A stretch of 64,000 nucleotides of DNA from an uncultured Exiguobacterium sp. (GCA_913775715.1 CAJYMC010000008.1:62001-126000); one strand, 5' to 3'; counted from the first letter of the stretch, positions 53,229-62,028 are shown. The notes: generated by a model from the letters alone, not told the origin. Program-made: numbers and translations.

Positions 53229-54062
53229 CGATTTATTTTGAACTTGAAACGTATGCCAATGAGAAAAAAGTTGGATATCGCAAAATGTACTTTTTTGGTA
53301 TAGTCTCAGCACATCTAAGTTTGTGGAATGAAAAATGGTTTCGAACGTCTTGATGTTTGCTTTACACAATTTGGCTTGAAAGGTATCTAGAATTCGCCGA
53401 CCGTAACCTTGATATTTCAACTCAGGCAAACACGTGATTTCAAGAAGACGAATCGTACGACCATATTTTTGATAGAGCAGTGTACCGATTACTAATTGTT
53501 GGTCGTATATTAAATAAGGTGATGTGTTTGAATGGCTGAATTGTTCATAATGCTCTTGATGATATGGGAAAAGATGATCACATTCTTTAATAGAGTGATT
53601 TCGAAGAGTGAGGTATAATTCTTGATTACGGGCATGTATAGGTTGAAAGCGTAAAGATGGTACACGGTCATTTGAAATTCCGATTAAGCGAAATTGTTCA
53701 GCAGAAAGTGTATATCCGAGTGTTTTCCAAACCGATGATAGCGCACCATCTTGAGGCGGAACGACCTGTACTTTAATTTGTTGAGCACCTTGACGAACAA
53801 GATACTCATGTAAGTGTTTCGCAAGAAGGTGAAATGCGGAGATATTTGAGTAGGCACCGTTCATCAGACAAGTCATTTCATTTGAAATACGATAACCAAG
53901 AGTCGCATAGACTAGATCATGTTTGAGGTAAACGAATTGATGACCTTCAAGTAATTGAAAAAAAGGAATGTCGTGTGCCCATTGATTATGTTGTAATAAT
54001 TGGTGAACATGTCGTTTTTGATTCCGTGACAGTTGATTATAATGTACGATAGACAAAATCAT
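53217..54062 (-). CDS. GNAT-like protein
   Basis: The protein has 281 residues. The C-terminal half (about 150-275) has the GNAT acetyl-CoA pattern, including LPELKYQGYGRRILD (motif A). The N-terminal half may be a diverged second GNAT fold. It is unusually rich in His and Gln. The substrate is unknown. The ATG follows AGGAGGG. Its coding end overlaps the convergent gene by 12 bases, and no terminator lies between them. Confidence 0.7.
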   Translation of the reverse strand: MILSIVHYNQLSRNQKRHVHQLLQHNQWAHDIPFFQLLEGHQFVYLKHDLVYATLGYRISNEMTCLMNGAYSNISAFHLLAKHLHEYLVRQGAQQIKVQVVPPQDGALSSVWKTLGYTLSAEQFRLIGISNDRVPSLRFQPIHARNQELYLTLRNHSIKECDHLFPYHQEHYEQFSHSNTSPYLIYDQQLVIGTLLYQKYGRTIRLLEITCLPELKYQGYGRRILDTFQAKLCKANIKTFETIFHSTNLDVLRLYQKSTFCDIQLFSHWHTFQVQNKSLIT

Positions 54063-54184
54063 AGCCCTCCTTTAATTATATGAAGTTTATTCACCTATTA
54101 TTTTACAGTAAATTAAAGGTATTTATATATTATTTTTGGGACGGAAAGTAGATGGATTATTTAAGAAAATGAGGTTAATTGATT

Positions 54185-54448
54185 ATGAAATATCTTTGGG
54201 GCGTGATTGGATTAACACTCTTTTTACTTATCGCCGATGCGACAGTAGGAGAAGCAAAGGATTATGACGAGCCTGATATCAGTATGTCTACGACATACGG
54301 CGATTATGGAGCACAAAATCATATCATCGTCGATCGAAAAGAACCGATTTATGAAGGATTCGATTCACCGAACGACATGGCATTCCTATTCGCTTGTATT
54401 GCATTACTCGCAACAGTTGGACTTGGCATCGTCAATGCCTCCGATTGA
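54185..54448 (+). CDS. Small membrane protein, unknown
   Basis: The protein has 87 residues with a signal peptide-like N-terminus (1-23), an acidic tyrosine-rich middle (YDEPDISMSTTYGDYG) and a C-terminal membrane helix (about 67-84). I do not recognise a family. GAGG stands about ten bases before ATG 54185; an in-frame TTG at 54179 is closer. A perfect-stem terminator follows, supporting expression. Confidence 0.6.
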   Translation: MKYLWGVIGLTLFLLIADATVGEAKDYDEPDISMSTTYGDYGAQNHIIVDRKEPIYEGFDSPNDMAFLFACIALLATVGLGIVNASD

Positions 54449-54461
54449 AATGAATCGGACT

Positions 54462-54503
54462 AATAAAAGGCAAGTGACGAATCCATCGTCACTTGCCTTT
54501 TAT
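54462..54503. terminator. Bidirectional terminator
   Basis: AATAAAAGGCAAGTGACGA and its exact complement around a 4-5 base loop. Confidence 0.9.
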
Positions 54504-54536
54504 TGTCTACTACGTGTGAACAAGAAGAATCTACTC

Positions 54537-55448
54537 TTAGAAATGAATTCGTTTTTTTCGACCAACGCGTGCCATTCGTTCGTGTTCTTGTTCGAGTCCG
54601 GCTCGTTCGAGGAGATCGAGATAATAGCGAAACGGAGTCGAGCGATGCGAAAAATACGGGATATATTCAGTGAACAGCATCGTCTCCGCTCGTTCTAACG
54701 CGCGTAAGGAAATGAGAGCATGTAGCTCTGCGAAACGAATTTCTTGATAGGTGGATAAAGCGTCTGCATCAATCCGAACATGCGACTGTAATTTTTTAGC
54801 ATGTGCATTCAAGCAATGGATGTATGCTTCTTGATGTTCGGGTTTCTCGCAATGGGCAAGTACGGCAAGCAAAAGATCACTGCGCTCGGTATCGACGTCC
54901 ATCGGAACCTTCAACGCTGTATAGAGGGCACGTTCCATCCACTCGACGCCATGACTATCATTTTTATAATAGCCGACTAATTCTTGAAAAAAATCGACTT
55001 GCGAGACTTTCAATAATCGAAACGGATCATTACTTAAAAATAAAGGTTCTTCCCCGGCAGCCGACGAAAGAAGAAAGAAAAATTCCTCAAAGGCAATCCG
55101 GGTTCCGTTTTTACGATGAGCGTAATGGCGTAAATGCTTCAACAGGCGCTTTGCGGTGATATACCAATTCTTTTGTTCGCGAAGCGGTACGATCGGATTC
55201 GGCTCAAGGTACTGGAGATCGTATGCTAATTGAATAAACCGTTCCGTCTGAGCAATCGTCTGTTCGACGGTCGGTTGTTCCTGTTCTTTTTGCAAATCCT
55301 TATACTTCATGAACTGTGTCAACATGGCGTCAAACTCTTTCTCTTCGATGACTTGTCTCGGGAGTTGACGATAGATTTCGACGATAATATCGCGAAGGGT
55401 CGTATCGCCATATTGTTCTAGTAAGAGCCGTAGTTTCCGTATTCTCAT
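54537..55448 (-). CDS. Hypothetical helical cytosolic protein
   Basis: The protein has 303 residues, all-helical, with no membrane segment and a very basic C-terminus (ARVGRKKRIHF). The N-terminus MRIRKLRLLLEQYGDTTLRD is strongly amphipathic. I do not recognise a family; the arrangement suggests a tetratricopeptide-like helical repeat protein but no TPR consensus is visible. The ATG follows GGAGGGCG. Single gene. Confidence 0.6.
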   Translation of the reverse strand: MRIRKLRLLLEQYGDTTLRDIIVEIYRQLPRQVIEEKEFDAMLTQFMKYKDLQKEQEQPTVEQTIAQTERFIQLAYDLQYLEPNPIVPLREQKNWYITAKRLLKHLRHYAHRKNGTRIAFEEFFFLLSSAAGEEPLFLSNDPFRLLKVSQVDFFQELVGYYKNDSHGVEWMERALYTALKVPMDVDTERSDLLLAVLAHCEKPEHQEAYIHCLNAHAKKLQSHVRIDADALSTYQEIRFAELHALISLRALERAETMLFTEYIPYFSHRSTPFRYYLDLLERAGLEQEHERMARVGRKKRIHF

Positions 55449-55592
55449 GATCGCCCTCCTTCGCTAAAAAAGCACAGTACAACACTATTCATTTCCCGCT
55501 TTTTTCATAAACCGAACCTCTTCATTTGCGCTTTTTAGTCAGAGACGACTATCTTAAATAAGAAGACTCATTACAGAAGGGGACGATTACAC

Positions 55593-56339
55593 ATGAATGA
55601 AACCATTCAACATTTACTCAACCACCGGTCCATCCGGAAATTCAAACAACATCAATTAGACGAAGAGACGATTGAAACACTTGTCCAAGCCGCACAGGCC
55701 GCCTCGACATCCTCTTATCAGCAAGCTTATGCGATCATTGGTGTCGAAGACGAAGGATTGAAACGACAATTAGTCGACGTTGCAAGTGGTCAACAATATG
55801 TAGCAGAAAACAGTTACTTCTTCGTCTTTTGTATGGATTACCACAAACATACGTTGGCGGCAGAACTAGTAGGAGGCGACGTGAGCCGGACGATCGAGAC
55901 GACGGAAGCACTTGTCGTAGGGGCGGTCGATGCGGGACTTGCTGCTCAAAATTTAGTCGTAGCTGCCGAGTCGCTCGGCTACGGAACGGTCTACATCGGT
56001 TCACTACGAAATGATGCCCGTCGTGTCAGCGAACTCTTACAACTTCCTGATCACGTCGTACCGTTATTCGGAGTCGCAGTCGGTCTTCCGGATCAACAAC
56101 CGGGTAAAAAACCCCGCCTTCCGATGGATGCGGTCTTCCACCGGAATACGTATACTGATGACGATACGATGCGTGAGTTACTGACAGGATACGAAGAATC
56201 AACGTCATCGTACTACGGAGAACGGACCGGTGGTCAACGGACAGAAGGGTGGGTCAAACAGATGGCTGCCTCGATGCACGAACCGAAACGGACGTATCTC
56301 CGCGAGTTCTTGAAAGAGAAACAGATCGCAAAAGATTGA
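55593..56339 (+). CDS. NADPH-dependent FMN oxidoreductase (NfsA/NfrA type nitroreductase)
   Basis: The protein has 248 residues, typical of NfrA/NfsA. HRSIRKFK at the N-terminus binds the FMN phosphate and AASTSSYQQAY lies close to the flavin. The C-terminal GWVKQMA region matches the NfrA group. It reduces FMN, nitro compounds or quinones with NADPH. The ATG follows AAGGGG. An LCP-family gene starts 15 bases downstream, but a joint function is not evident. Confidence 0.9.
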   Translation: MNETIQHLLNHRSIRKFKQHQLDEETIETLVQAAQAASTSSYQQAYAIIGVEDEGLKRQLVDVASGQQYVAENSYFFVFCMDYHKHTLAAELVGGDVSRTIETTEALVVGAVDAGLAAQNLVVAAESLGYGTVYIGSLRNDARRVSELLQLPDHVVPLFGVAVGLPDQQPGKKPRLPMDAVFHRNTYTDDDTMRELLTGYEESTSSYYGERTGGQRTEGWVKQMAASMHEPKRTYLREFLKEKQIAKD

Positions 56340-56354
56340 TACGGAGGTATCTGA

Positions 56355-57575
56355 ATGGCAGAACATCAACCACACCGCTCTCGCTTGGAGCGACGACGTA
56401 TGCAGTTAGAAGAGCAAGCTAGGCAAGAAGAAGCTTTTTCGAAAGCATACGCGCCGGACGAATCATTTTCTCAAGAATCCTTTGAGAAGCAGCAAGTACC
56501 GGCTACGTATCATCGATATGTCGAAGATCAACCACGAGATCGAAAAAGTATATCGCGTCGTTCTGGGAGCGGCATGCTTAAACAGATCGCACAGATGATT
56601 GGGGGTGTCGGATCAAGATTGTTTGCTAATCGAGAACGCTCGAGACGTTCGAGAAAGGCGGGGCGATCAGAGCAATCGGTACAGCAGAATCCTGATGTCT
56701 CTTCACGCGAAGCTCATCCTAAAAAAATCAAGAAAAAACGTCGTGTTAAACGAAAGCTTCTCGGACTAGTCTTGTTATTGCTCATCGCATTCGTCCTTTT
56801 TGCATCCCAACCGTTTACGTTCTTGTTGATCGGTAGTGATGCACGACCTGGAGAGTCGTTGCGTGGATCACGTTCGGACTCTCTGTCGGTCATGCAATTC
56901 ATTCCACTTTCTCGAACAATTCAGTTGACATCGATTCCTCGAGATACGTATACACCAATTTCTTGTGAGAATGGAAAAAAGGATAAGATCACGCATGCCT
57001 TTGCCTTCGGTGGAGAAGAGTGTACGCAAGATGCCGTTTCAGGTCTACTCGATGAAGAAATCGATGGAAAGATCGTCATCTCCTTCGATAGTTTCATCGG
57101 ATTAGTCGATCAAATCGGCGGAATCGATCTTGTCTCGACAGGAACGTTCTCTGAGCAGGATGCAAGCGGGAAAGCAAATCAGTATTCATTCCAAAAAGGG
57201 AAGGAATACCATATGGATGGTGCGATGGCACTTGCCTATTCAAGACACCGCAAAACGGATAATGACGGAGCGCGCGCGAATCGGCAGTCGGAAGTCATCC
57301 AAGCAGTCGCGACACACTTATTGAAGCCGACTGGATGGTCGAAAATTCCAGCAGCGCACACGTATATGAAAGAAGAGATGAATCTCGATTTAAGTGTACG
57401 TGAAATGGCGACGGCAGGGTTATCGATTGCCTTGATGTCAGAACGAAAACATTATGAAATCGAGGCGGTCAGTCAGCGACTGAATGGTATTTTCTATGAT
57501 TTACCGAACGAGAAGGCGTTGCAAGAACTACGTGATCGCCTTGATACGACGTTTTATGGCACCTTGAAGAACTAA
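56355..57575 (+). CDS. LytR-CpsA-Psr (LCP) family cell-wall glycopolymer ligase
   Basis: The protein has 406 residues. A long, highly charged cytosolic N-terminal region (about 1-132, many Arg/Gln/Lys) precedes one membrane helix (about 134-155) and an extracellular LCP domain (about 155-400). The LCP signatures FLLIGSDARPGE, RSDSLSVMQFIP, LTSIPRDTY and the arginine motif LAYSRHRKTDNDGARANRQ are present. LCP enzymes attach teichoic acids or capsule polymers to peptidoglycan. The cytosolic tail is unusually long and could interact with other proteins. It is in an apparent operon with the nitroreductase gene. Confidence 0.92.
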   Translation: MAEHQPHRSRLERRRMQLEEQARQEEAFSKAYAPDESFSQESFEKQQVPATYHRYVEDQPRDRKSISRRSGSGMLKQIAQMIGGVGSRLFANRERSRRSRKAGRSEQSVQQNPDVSSREAHPKKIKKKRRVKRKLLGLVLLLLIAFVLFASQPFTFLLIGSDARPGESLRGSRSDSLSVMQFIPLSRTIQLTSIPRDTYTPISCENGKKDKITHAFAFGGEECTQDAVSGLLDEEIDGKIVISFDSFIGLVDQIGGIDLVSTGTFSEQDASGKANQYSFQKGKEYHMDGAMALAYSRHRKTDNDGARANRQSEVIQAVATHLLKPTGWSKIPAAHTYMKEEMNLDLSVREMATAGLSIALMSERKHYEIEAVSQRLNGIFYDLPNEKALQELRDRLDTTFYGTLKN

Positions 57576-57584
57576 AGGGGAGGG

Positions 57585-57609
57585 GTTTCCTTCCGGTCAT
57601 TGCGGGTAT
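57585..57609 (+). promoter_or_regulatory. Possible sigma-B type promoter of the SDR gene
   Basis: GTTTCC (57585-57590), 13 bases, GGGTAT (57604-57609). The -10 is perfect, the -35 moderate. Confidence 0.5.
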
Positions 57610-57732
57610 AAATTGATGTACGTTGCTCCTTTGGTGGATCGTTTTAGGTCATCTCCGAAATCGATGATTTTTTGGACATGACATGATTGCGTTCCACGAA
57701 GGTGACTAACTTATCGAGGAGGGACCCCCCAT

Positions 57733-58443
57733 ATGAAAGTACTAGTCGTAGGTGCATCCGGTACGATTGGAGCGCGCGTCGTCAAATCGCTTGCCAAGGG
57801 TCATCAGGTCACGGTCATCGTTCGTCACGAACATCTGGTGGAACGATTCGAAAAACTCGGTGTCAAGGCGCATTACGTCGATATCGAAACAGAACTCGAA
57901 AAAGTCATTGAGCACGGAGTCGCGGGACAGGATGCAGTCATTTGTGCGGCGACCGCAGGAGTAGATGGCGAAGCAACGGAAATTGAACTGCTGGATCGAA
58001 CAGTCGCCCTAAAAACGATCGATGCAGCAAAAAAAGCGCGTGTGCGTCATTTCGTACTATTGAGTGCGTATGGTGCAGATCGACCTGAGCAATTCAAGAA
58101 AGATGTCTATCCGTTCTATGCTGCCAAGAATGCAGCAGAGGAGCAGATTGAACATAGTGGTTTGACGTATACGATCATCTGTCCGGTTGCGATCACAACA
58201 GGTGAAGGGCGTGGCTTAATTGAAGCCGATGAAGATTTGAAAGACACGAAGGACGCGACGATTTCGGAAACGGATGTCGCATCGATTCTCGTTGCTTCTG
58301 TCGATAATCGATCGGTATTCAATCGACGTCTAGAGGTCAAGGAAGGGAAGACATCCTTGAACGAAGCTTTAGGGGGAACCGATGCAGTCGGTAGCGTCAA
58401 AGATAACCGCCAGGTCAAAAAACAATTACCACGCTTTAACTAA
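57733..58443 (+). CDS. Atypical SDR, NAD(P)-binding protein (YhfK-like)
   Basis: The protein has 236 residues. The N-terminal VVGASGTIGARVVKSLA carries the Rossmann glycine motif, and the layout is that of atypical NAD(P)H-binding SDRs such as YhfK, lacking the classical YxxxK catalytic pair (here YGADRPEQFKKDVYPFYAAK offers Y and K in a looser order). The role is unknown, possibly redox sensing. The ATG follows GAGGAGGGACC. Monocistronic, possibly sigma-B controlled. Confidence 0.85.
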   Translation: MKVLVVGASGTIGARVVKSLAKGHQVTVIVRHEHLVERFEKLGVKAHYVDIETELEKVIEHGVAGQDAVICAATAGVDGEATEIELLDRTVALKTIDAAKKARVRHFVLLSAYGADRPEQFKKDVYPFYAAKNAAEEQIEHSGLTYTIICPVAITTGEGRGLIEADEDLKDTKDATISETDVASILVASVDNRSVFNRRLEVKEGKTSLNEALGGTDAVGSVKDNRQVKKQLPRFN

Positions 58444-58472
58444 TCATTCAAAGAGCGTATCTAAATAAAATG

Positions 58473-58518
58473 AAGCGAACTCTTTTCTGTATACAAATCA
58501 GAAGAGTTCGCTTTTTTG
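58473..58518 (+). terminator. Terminator after the SDR gene
   Basis: AAGCGAACTCTT-T-CTG and CAG-AAGAGTTCGCTT with a 9-base loop and T tail. Confidence 0.88.
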
Positions 58519-58584
58519 TTGATAAAAGAAGACAGTTGAAAAGAGGAAGTCTGCTACACTTAACGAAGAAGGAGGGGATTAGAT

Positions 58585-59130
58585 GTGAAAAAAATGTTGA
58601 TCTATCTGATCCTAGCGATCGCTATCATCGGCATTGCCTATCAAGGTTATCAAACATACGATACGAAGCAAAAGAAAGTGGAACAACAACAAAAACAAGC
58701 AGCACAAGGTGGTTTAGAAGTAGGGATGAAAGCTCCGAATCTTTCCTTGCGTCAAGAAGGAAAAACAATTGATCTAGACGAAATCAATCATGATGTCTTT
58801 GTCATTAATTTTTGGGCGACGTGGTGTCCACCTTGCAAACAAGAGATTCCAGAACTAAATTCCTTTGCACGACATACGAATATACCGGTCTATGGCATCA
58901 ATGTCACAACATCGGAGCGGCGTGTTTCAGATGTTGCCGATTTTCTGAAGCAGACACCTGTTGAATATCCCGTTTTGTATGATCGAATAGGAAACTCAGA
59001 AGACGCTTATCGTCTCGTAGCGATGCCAGCAACCTATGTATTAGATCGTAAAGGAACGATTCTTGCAAAACATGTCGGTCCTGTGACGGAAAAGATGTTA
59101 ATAGAGATGGTGAAACGAACAGGAGGATGA
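58585..59130 (+). CDS. TlpA/ResA-like membrane-anchored thiol-disulfide oxidoreductase
   Basis: The protein has 181 residues. The GTG start follows GAAGGAGGGG at proper spacing. One N-terminal membrane anchor (about 3-21), a linker, then a thioredoxin-fold domain (about 45-180) with the active site WATWCPPC and cis-proline region MPATYVLD. It would reduce or oxidise extracytoplasmic thiols, for example in cytochrome c maturation like ResA; no ccs or resBC genes are adjacent. Followed within a few bases by a zinc-ribbon protein gene. Confidence 0.92.
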   Translation: MKKMLIYLILAIAIIGIAYQGYQTYDTKQKKVEQQQKQAAQGGLEVGMKAPNLSLRQEGKTIDLDEINHDVFVINFWATWCPPCKQEIPELNSFARHTNIPVYGINVTTSERRVSDVADFLKQTPVEYPVLYDRIGNSEDAYRLVAMPATYVLDRKGTILAKHVGPVTEKMLIEMVKRTGG

Positions 59131-59132
59131 CA

Positions 59133-59585
59133 ATGGAACTCCTATGCGACAACTGCTCCTTTCAACAAACATTTCAACTCGGTCAGCTGGATGGATGGCC
59201 GACATTTCCGGCTGTTTTGACGCAAGGAGTGGAAGCGTTCATGACAGGCCTTCCGCTTTGGTTTGTACCGTCGATGCATGAACCCGTCTTACAGCGAACG
59301 TATGTAGACGACTGGAATCGTTTTCGCTTGATCCAGAACTATCAGCTATATCAAGCAGAAGTATCGGATGACTGGGTACCGTATCAGTTGGACTTATATC
59401 ATTGTCCAACCTGTCATCAATTCTCAAATCGCTTCTGGTGCGCTCTATTCTTGCAATCGGATGTCGTACAGCCGCAGTATGCATGTCCAAACGATCAAAC
59501 GATATTAGAACGCATCGAAATATCTGATATCCATCAGTATTCTTGCCCGTCGTGTAGTCACTATTCCTTATATGTTCGTCGTTAA
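59133..59585 (+). CDS. Hypothetical protein with multiple CxxC zinc-ribbon motifs
   Basis: The protein has 150 residues. Cysteine pairs occur at CDNC (residues 5-8), CPTC, a single CP near residue 113 and CPSC near the C-terminus (about 140-143), suggesting two zinc ribbons of the CpXC type. I do not recognise it as a named family. ATG 59133 has GGAGG at six-base spacing; ATG 59127 touches it. Its position two bases after the thioredoxin-like gene stop suggests co-translation and perhaps a shared thiol theme, which is speculative. Confidence 0.7.
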   Translation: MELLCDNCSFQQTFQLGQLDGWPTFPAVLTQGVEAFMTGLPLWFVPSMHEPVLQRTYVDDWNRFRLIQNYQLYQAEVSDDWVPYQLDLYHCPTCHQFSNRFWCALFLQSDVVQPQYACPNDQTILERIEISDIHQYSCPSCSHYSLYVRR

Positions 59586-59589
59586 AGCG

Positions 59590-59667
59590 AAAAAGCCATC
59601 CGTTTCATGAAGGACTGATGAGAGAAATTTTTCTCTATAGTCAATACATGATACCGAATGGCTTTTT
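59590..59667. repeat. 78-bp imperfect palindrome between two convergent genes
   Basis: AAAAAGCCAT at the left end matches ATGGCTTTTT at the right, and further inward CATG/CATG, ACT/AGT and AGAGAA/TTCTCT continue the symmetry almost to the centre. It probably forms one long hairpin acting as a bidirectional terminator, although it is longer than needed. Confidence 0.7.
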
Positions 59668-59675
59668 ATCGATCA

Positions 59676-59885
59676 TCAGCCCATTTGCCGAAACGAAAAC
59701 GTTTGAAAGGAAGAGGGTGATGAATTGCTGACATCTAGCGTATAAGTCGTGCCGTCAAAAATAATTGTATCGCCTAATCTTGCTTCAGGTGGTAAATAAC
59801 GTCGTGGAATGAAGCTTGAACCATTTTCCCACAGCAGAACGGCATATTTACCATCAAGTCGCTCCAGCGTACCACGTTTGATCAT
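59676..59885 (-). CDS. DUF3006-like small protein
   Basis: The protein has 69 residues. MIKRGTLERLDGKYAVLLWE then a segment ending SFIPRRYLPPEARLGDTIIF match the pattern of DUF3006, small beta-rich proteins of unknown function often paired with beta-lactamase-like proteins. The start at 59885 follows GGGAGG with 6-7 base spacing; the longer frame to 59954 lacks a site and is rejected. The C-terminal tail is Ser/Phe-rich. Confidence 0.78.
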   Translation of the reverse strand: MIKRGTLERLDGKYAVLLWENGSSFIPRRYLPPEARLGDTIIFDGTTYTLDVSNSSPSSFQTFSFRQMG

Positions 59886-60104
59886 ATTAACTCCTCCCAC
59901 AATTACATCGAAGTCGTTCCTCGGTCGAACAAGAACGTACTCTCTCTCTATCATTCTCTGTAATTTTTATTCTTATGTTTGGTATATTCCCAGTTCGTTT
60001 CATCTTTACACATGATTCTTTAAAAAAACGTGATTCCAAGCCGTTTTCGTCGTAATTCGGACGTATTTAACAGGAAATAAAAGAGATAATGGTCAGAAAA
60101 AAAG

Positions 60105-60124
60105 ATCCGATATGTCATATCGGA
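60105..60124 (-). terminator. Terminator of nhaC
   Basis: TCCGATAT-GAC-ATATCGGA on the minus strand, with a T-rich tail. Confidence 0.85.
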
Positions 60125-60143
60125 CCTCTAATATGAAATAGAC

Positions 60144-61520
60144 TCAAGAAGCGAGAGACTGTTTTGTTTCTATTTTTGTCGGACGAAGAAAGGCAAGTAA
60201 GAACGTAAAGAACGGTGAAAGAACTAAAAAGAATGCGAACGGAACGTATTCTATTACCGGAACACCTAGTGTTGAAGCAAAGAAAGCTCCAGAAACGCCC
60301 CACGGAATGAGTGGATTGACGAGTGTTCCTCCATCCTCGAGTGATCGAGAGAGGAATCGCGGATCAATCTGACGTTCTTCAAAAATCCGTTTAAACGCTT
60401 GACCTGGCAAGAGAATTGACAAGTATTGTTCTCCAGCCATTACATTGACACCGATGGAAGATAGGGCAACAGCAGAGATGATACTTCCGTCGCGTTTGAG
60501 TCGTGAAACGGTCCGCTCAATGACGACATCGATGACGCCGATTCCGCGCAAAACACCGCCGAAAGCGAGCGCGAGCATGACGAGTGAAACGGACCACATC
60601 ATCGATTGCAAGCCACCCTTACTGATGATTGCTGCGACAGTTTTACTAGAAGATTCTAGTTTTAAACCATTTTGAATGACGGCCATCCAGTTTGAAATGT
60701 CCCAATTTCCTTGGACGAGACCTGTCAATAACAGACCACTCAAGACACCGGCTACGAGTGTCGGGATGACCGGCATCTTACGCAACGCTAGAACCATGAC
60801 AAGTATAGGAGAAAGTAGCGTCCATGGTGATAGATGGAACAAACGAGCTAATTCTTGTTGAGTCGTTTGAACAACAGTTGAATCGACCGTGCCGCTACTA
60901 CGTCCAAAGATGAAGAATAAGATGAACGTAATCGTGATGGCAGGAATCGTCGTTCCCATCATGAAACGAATATGATCAAATACGGAAACGTTAACGATTC
61001 CCGGTGCGAAGTTCGTCGTATCCGACAAAGGTGACATCTTATCTCCAAAACATGCACCGCTGATGATAGCGCCTGCCGCAAGTGCCGGATTGACGCCTAA
61101 TGCGATCGCGATGCCCATCAAGGCAACGCCGACCGTACCGATCGTCGTAAATGAGCTTCCTGTAAAGGTCGAAACGACCATTGCAATCAGAAGAGCGCTC
61201 GGTGCGAACCAAGTCGCCGAGAGTGTAGATAAACCAAAGTGAAGAAGGGTCGGCACTGCGCCACTCATCATCCATACCGCAATCGTCATACCGACGAGTA
61301 ACATGATGAGGATCGGTTTGATCGCTTCCCGAATGCCTTGGATCATATGATGTTCAACGTCTTCGAACTTAAAACCGCGGTAAACGGCATATCCTGAGAC
61401 AAAAATAAGACTGGACAAGATGGCAAGATGCGGTTCGGCTTTAGCACCGAATAACGCGGACAATAAGATGATGATGCTGATTCCTAGGATAGCTGCGGAT
61501 TCACGGAATGACATGCGCAT
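60144..61520 (-). CDS. nhaC: NhaC family Na+/H+ antiporter
   Basis: The protein has 458 residues and about 11-12 membrane helices. NhaC signatures include GSSFTTIGTVGVALMGIA, ISGACFGDKMSPLSDTTN and the GEQYLSILLPGQ block. It exchanges protons for Na+ across the membrane, supporting pH and salt homeostasis; some relatives (MleN) exchange malate and lactate instead. The ATG at 61520 follows AAGGAGGTGG. Single gene divergent from a 31-residue membrane peptide gene. Confidence 0.93.
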   Translation of the reverse strand: MRMSFRESAAILGISIIILLSALFGAKAEPHLAILSSLIFVSGYAVYRGFKFEDVEHHMIQGIREAIKPILIMLLVGMTIAVWMMSGAVPTLLHFGLSTLSATWFAPSALLIAMVVSTFTGSSFTTIGTVGVALMGIAIALGVNPALAAGAIISGACFGDKMSPLSDTTNFAPGIVNVSVFDHIRFMMGTTIPAITITFILFFIFGRSSGTVDSTVVQTTQQELARLFHLSPWTLLSPILVMVLALRKMPVIPTLVAGVLSGLLLTGLVQGNWDISNWMAVIQNGLKLESSSKTVAAIISKGGLQSMMWSVSLVMLALAFGGVLRGIGVIDVVIERTVSRLKRDGSIISAVALSSIGVNVMAGEQYLSILLPGQAFKRIFEERQIDPRFLSRSLEDGGTLVNPLIPWGVSGAFFASTLGVPVIEYVPFAFFLVLSPFFTFLLAFLRPTKIETKQSLAS

Positions 61521-61690
61521 GCTTCCACCTCCTTAAATGAATATGGATATATGGTAGTTCTCTGTTACTAACACGCTTTTATGCACAAAAGCAATGAACA
61601 AACGTAATCTTAACGAATAATACCGTTGGCGTCAACTATAAGAGATTCTCCAATAAACCAGAAAAAAACATAAATGTGACGTTTTTTTGT

Positions 61691-61704
61691 CGTAAACGCT
61701 TTCT
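61691..61704. promoter_or_regulatory. cre-like site in the nhaC/small-peptide intergenic region
   Basis: CGTAAACGCTTTCT matches 12 of 14 positions of the CcpA consensus, about 70 bases before the small gene. Confidence 0.5.
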
Positions 61705-61773
61705 TTTTTGGTTCGAATCTTGCACAATAGGAAGTATCAAATGACATTTTTGTGAACGATGAGGAGGATACAT

Positions 61774-61869
61774 ATGTTTACACTGATTTTCGTAGTAGTC
61801 GTCGCTATCATGGGTGCAGGCGTATTTGGGATTGATCATCTCGTAGCGCAACGTGCTGAAAAGCGTTAA
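61774..61869 (+). CDS. 31-residue single-pass membrane peptide
   Basis: The ATG follows GAGGAGG at six-base spacing. MFTLIFVVVVAIMGAGVFGIDHL forms, in two parts, one membrane helix, and AQRAEKR is a basic tail. It resembles the many tiny regulatory membrane peptides of Bacilli but no family is recognised. A cre-like site upstream and a strong terminator immediately downstream indicate a genuine expressed gene. Confidence 0.65.
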   Translation: MFTLIFVVVVAIMGAGVFGIDHLVAQRAEKR

Positions 61870-61883
61870 GTGGATGAAGACAA

Positions 61884-61940
61884 AAGAAGCGTTGAAGGGA
61901 CTGTCTTATAGAAGACAATCGCTTCAACGCTTCTTTTTTT
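61884..61940 (+). terminator. Terminator of the 31-residue peptide gene
   Basis: AAGAAGCGTTGAAG pairs with CTTCAACGCTTCTT and an inner GTCTT/AAGAC stem, followed by T residues. Confidence 0.88.
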
Positions 61941-61948
61941 ATGTAAAA

Positions 61949-61994
61949 ACTAATAAAAATTCAATTGACAGTATAAATATACATATGTTTAAAT
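61949..61994 (+). promoter_or_regulatory. argC promoter with two ArgR/AhrC boxes
   Basis: TTGACA (61965-61970) and TTAAAT (61989-61994, spacing 18) form the promoter. TAATAAAAATTCA (61951-61963) matches 12 of 13 bases of a B. subtilis AhrC box, and the near-palindromic AGTATAAATATACATA (61970-61985) overlaps the spacer as a second box. This indicates arginine repression. Confidence 0.75.
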
Positions 61995-62028
61995 CGGTAT
62001 AACATTCTTTGAAGAGGAGCGTACAGCT

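Noticed and set aside
59676..59954. A longer DUF3006-like protein starting at 59954
   Set aside because: Only the ATG at 59885 has a ribosome binding site, and the extra residues do not match the family.
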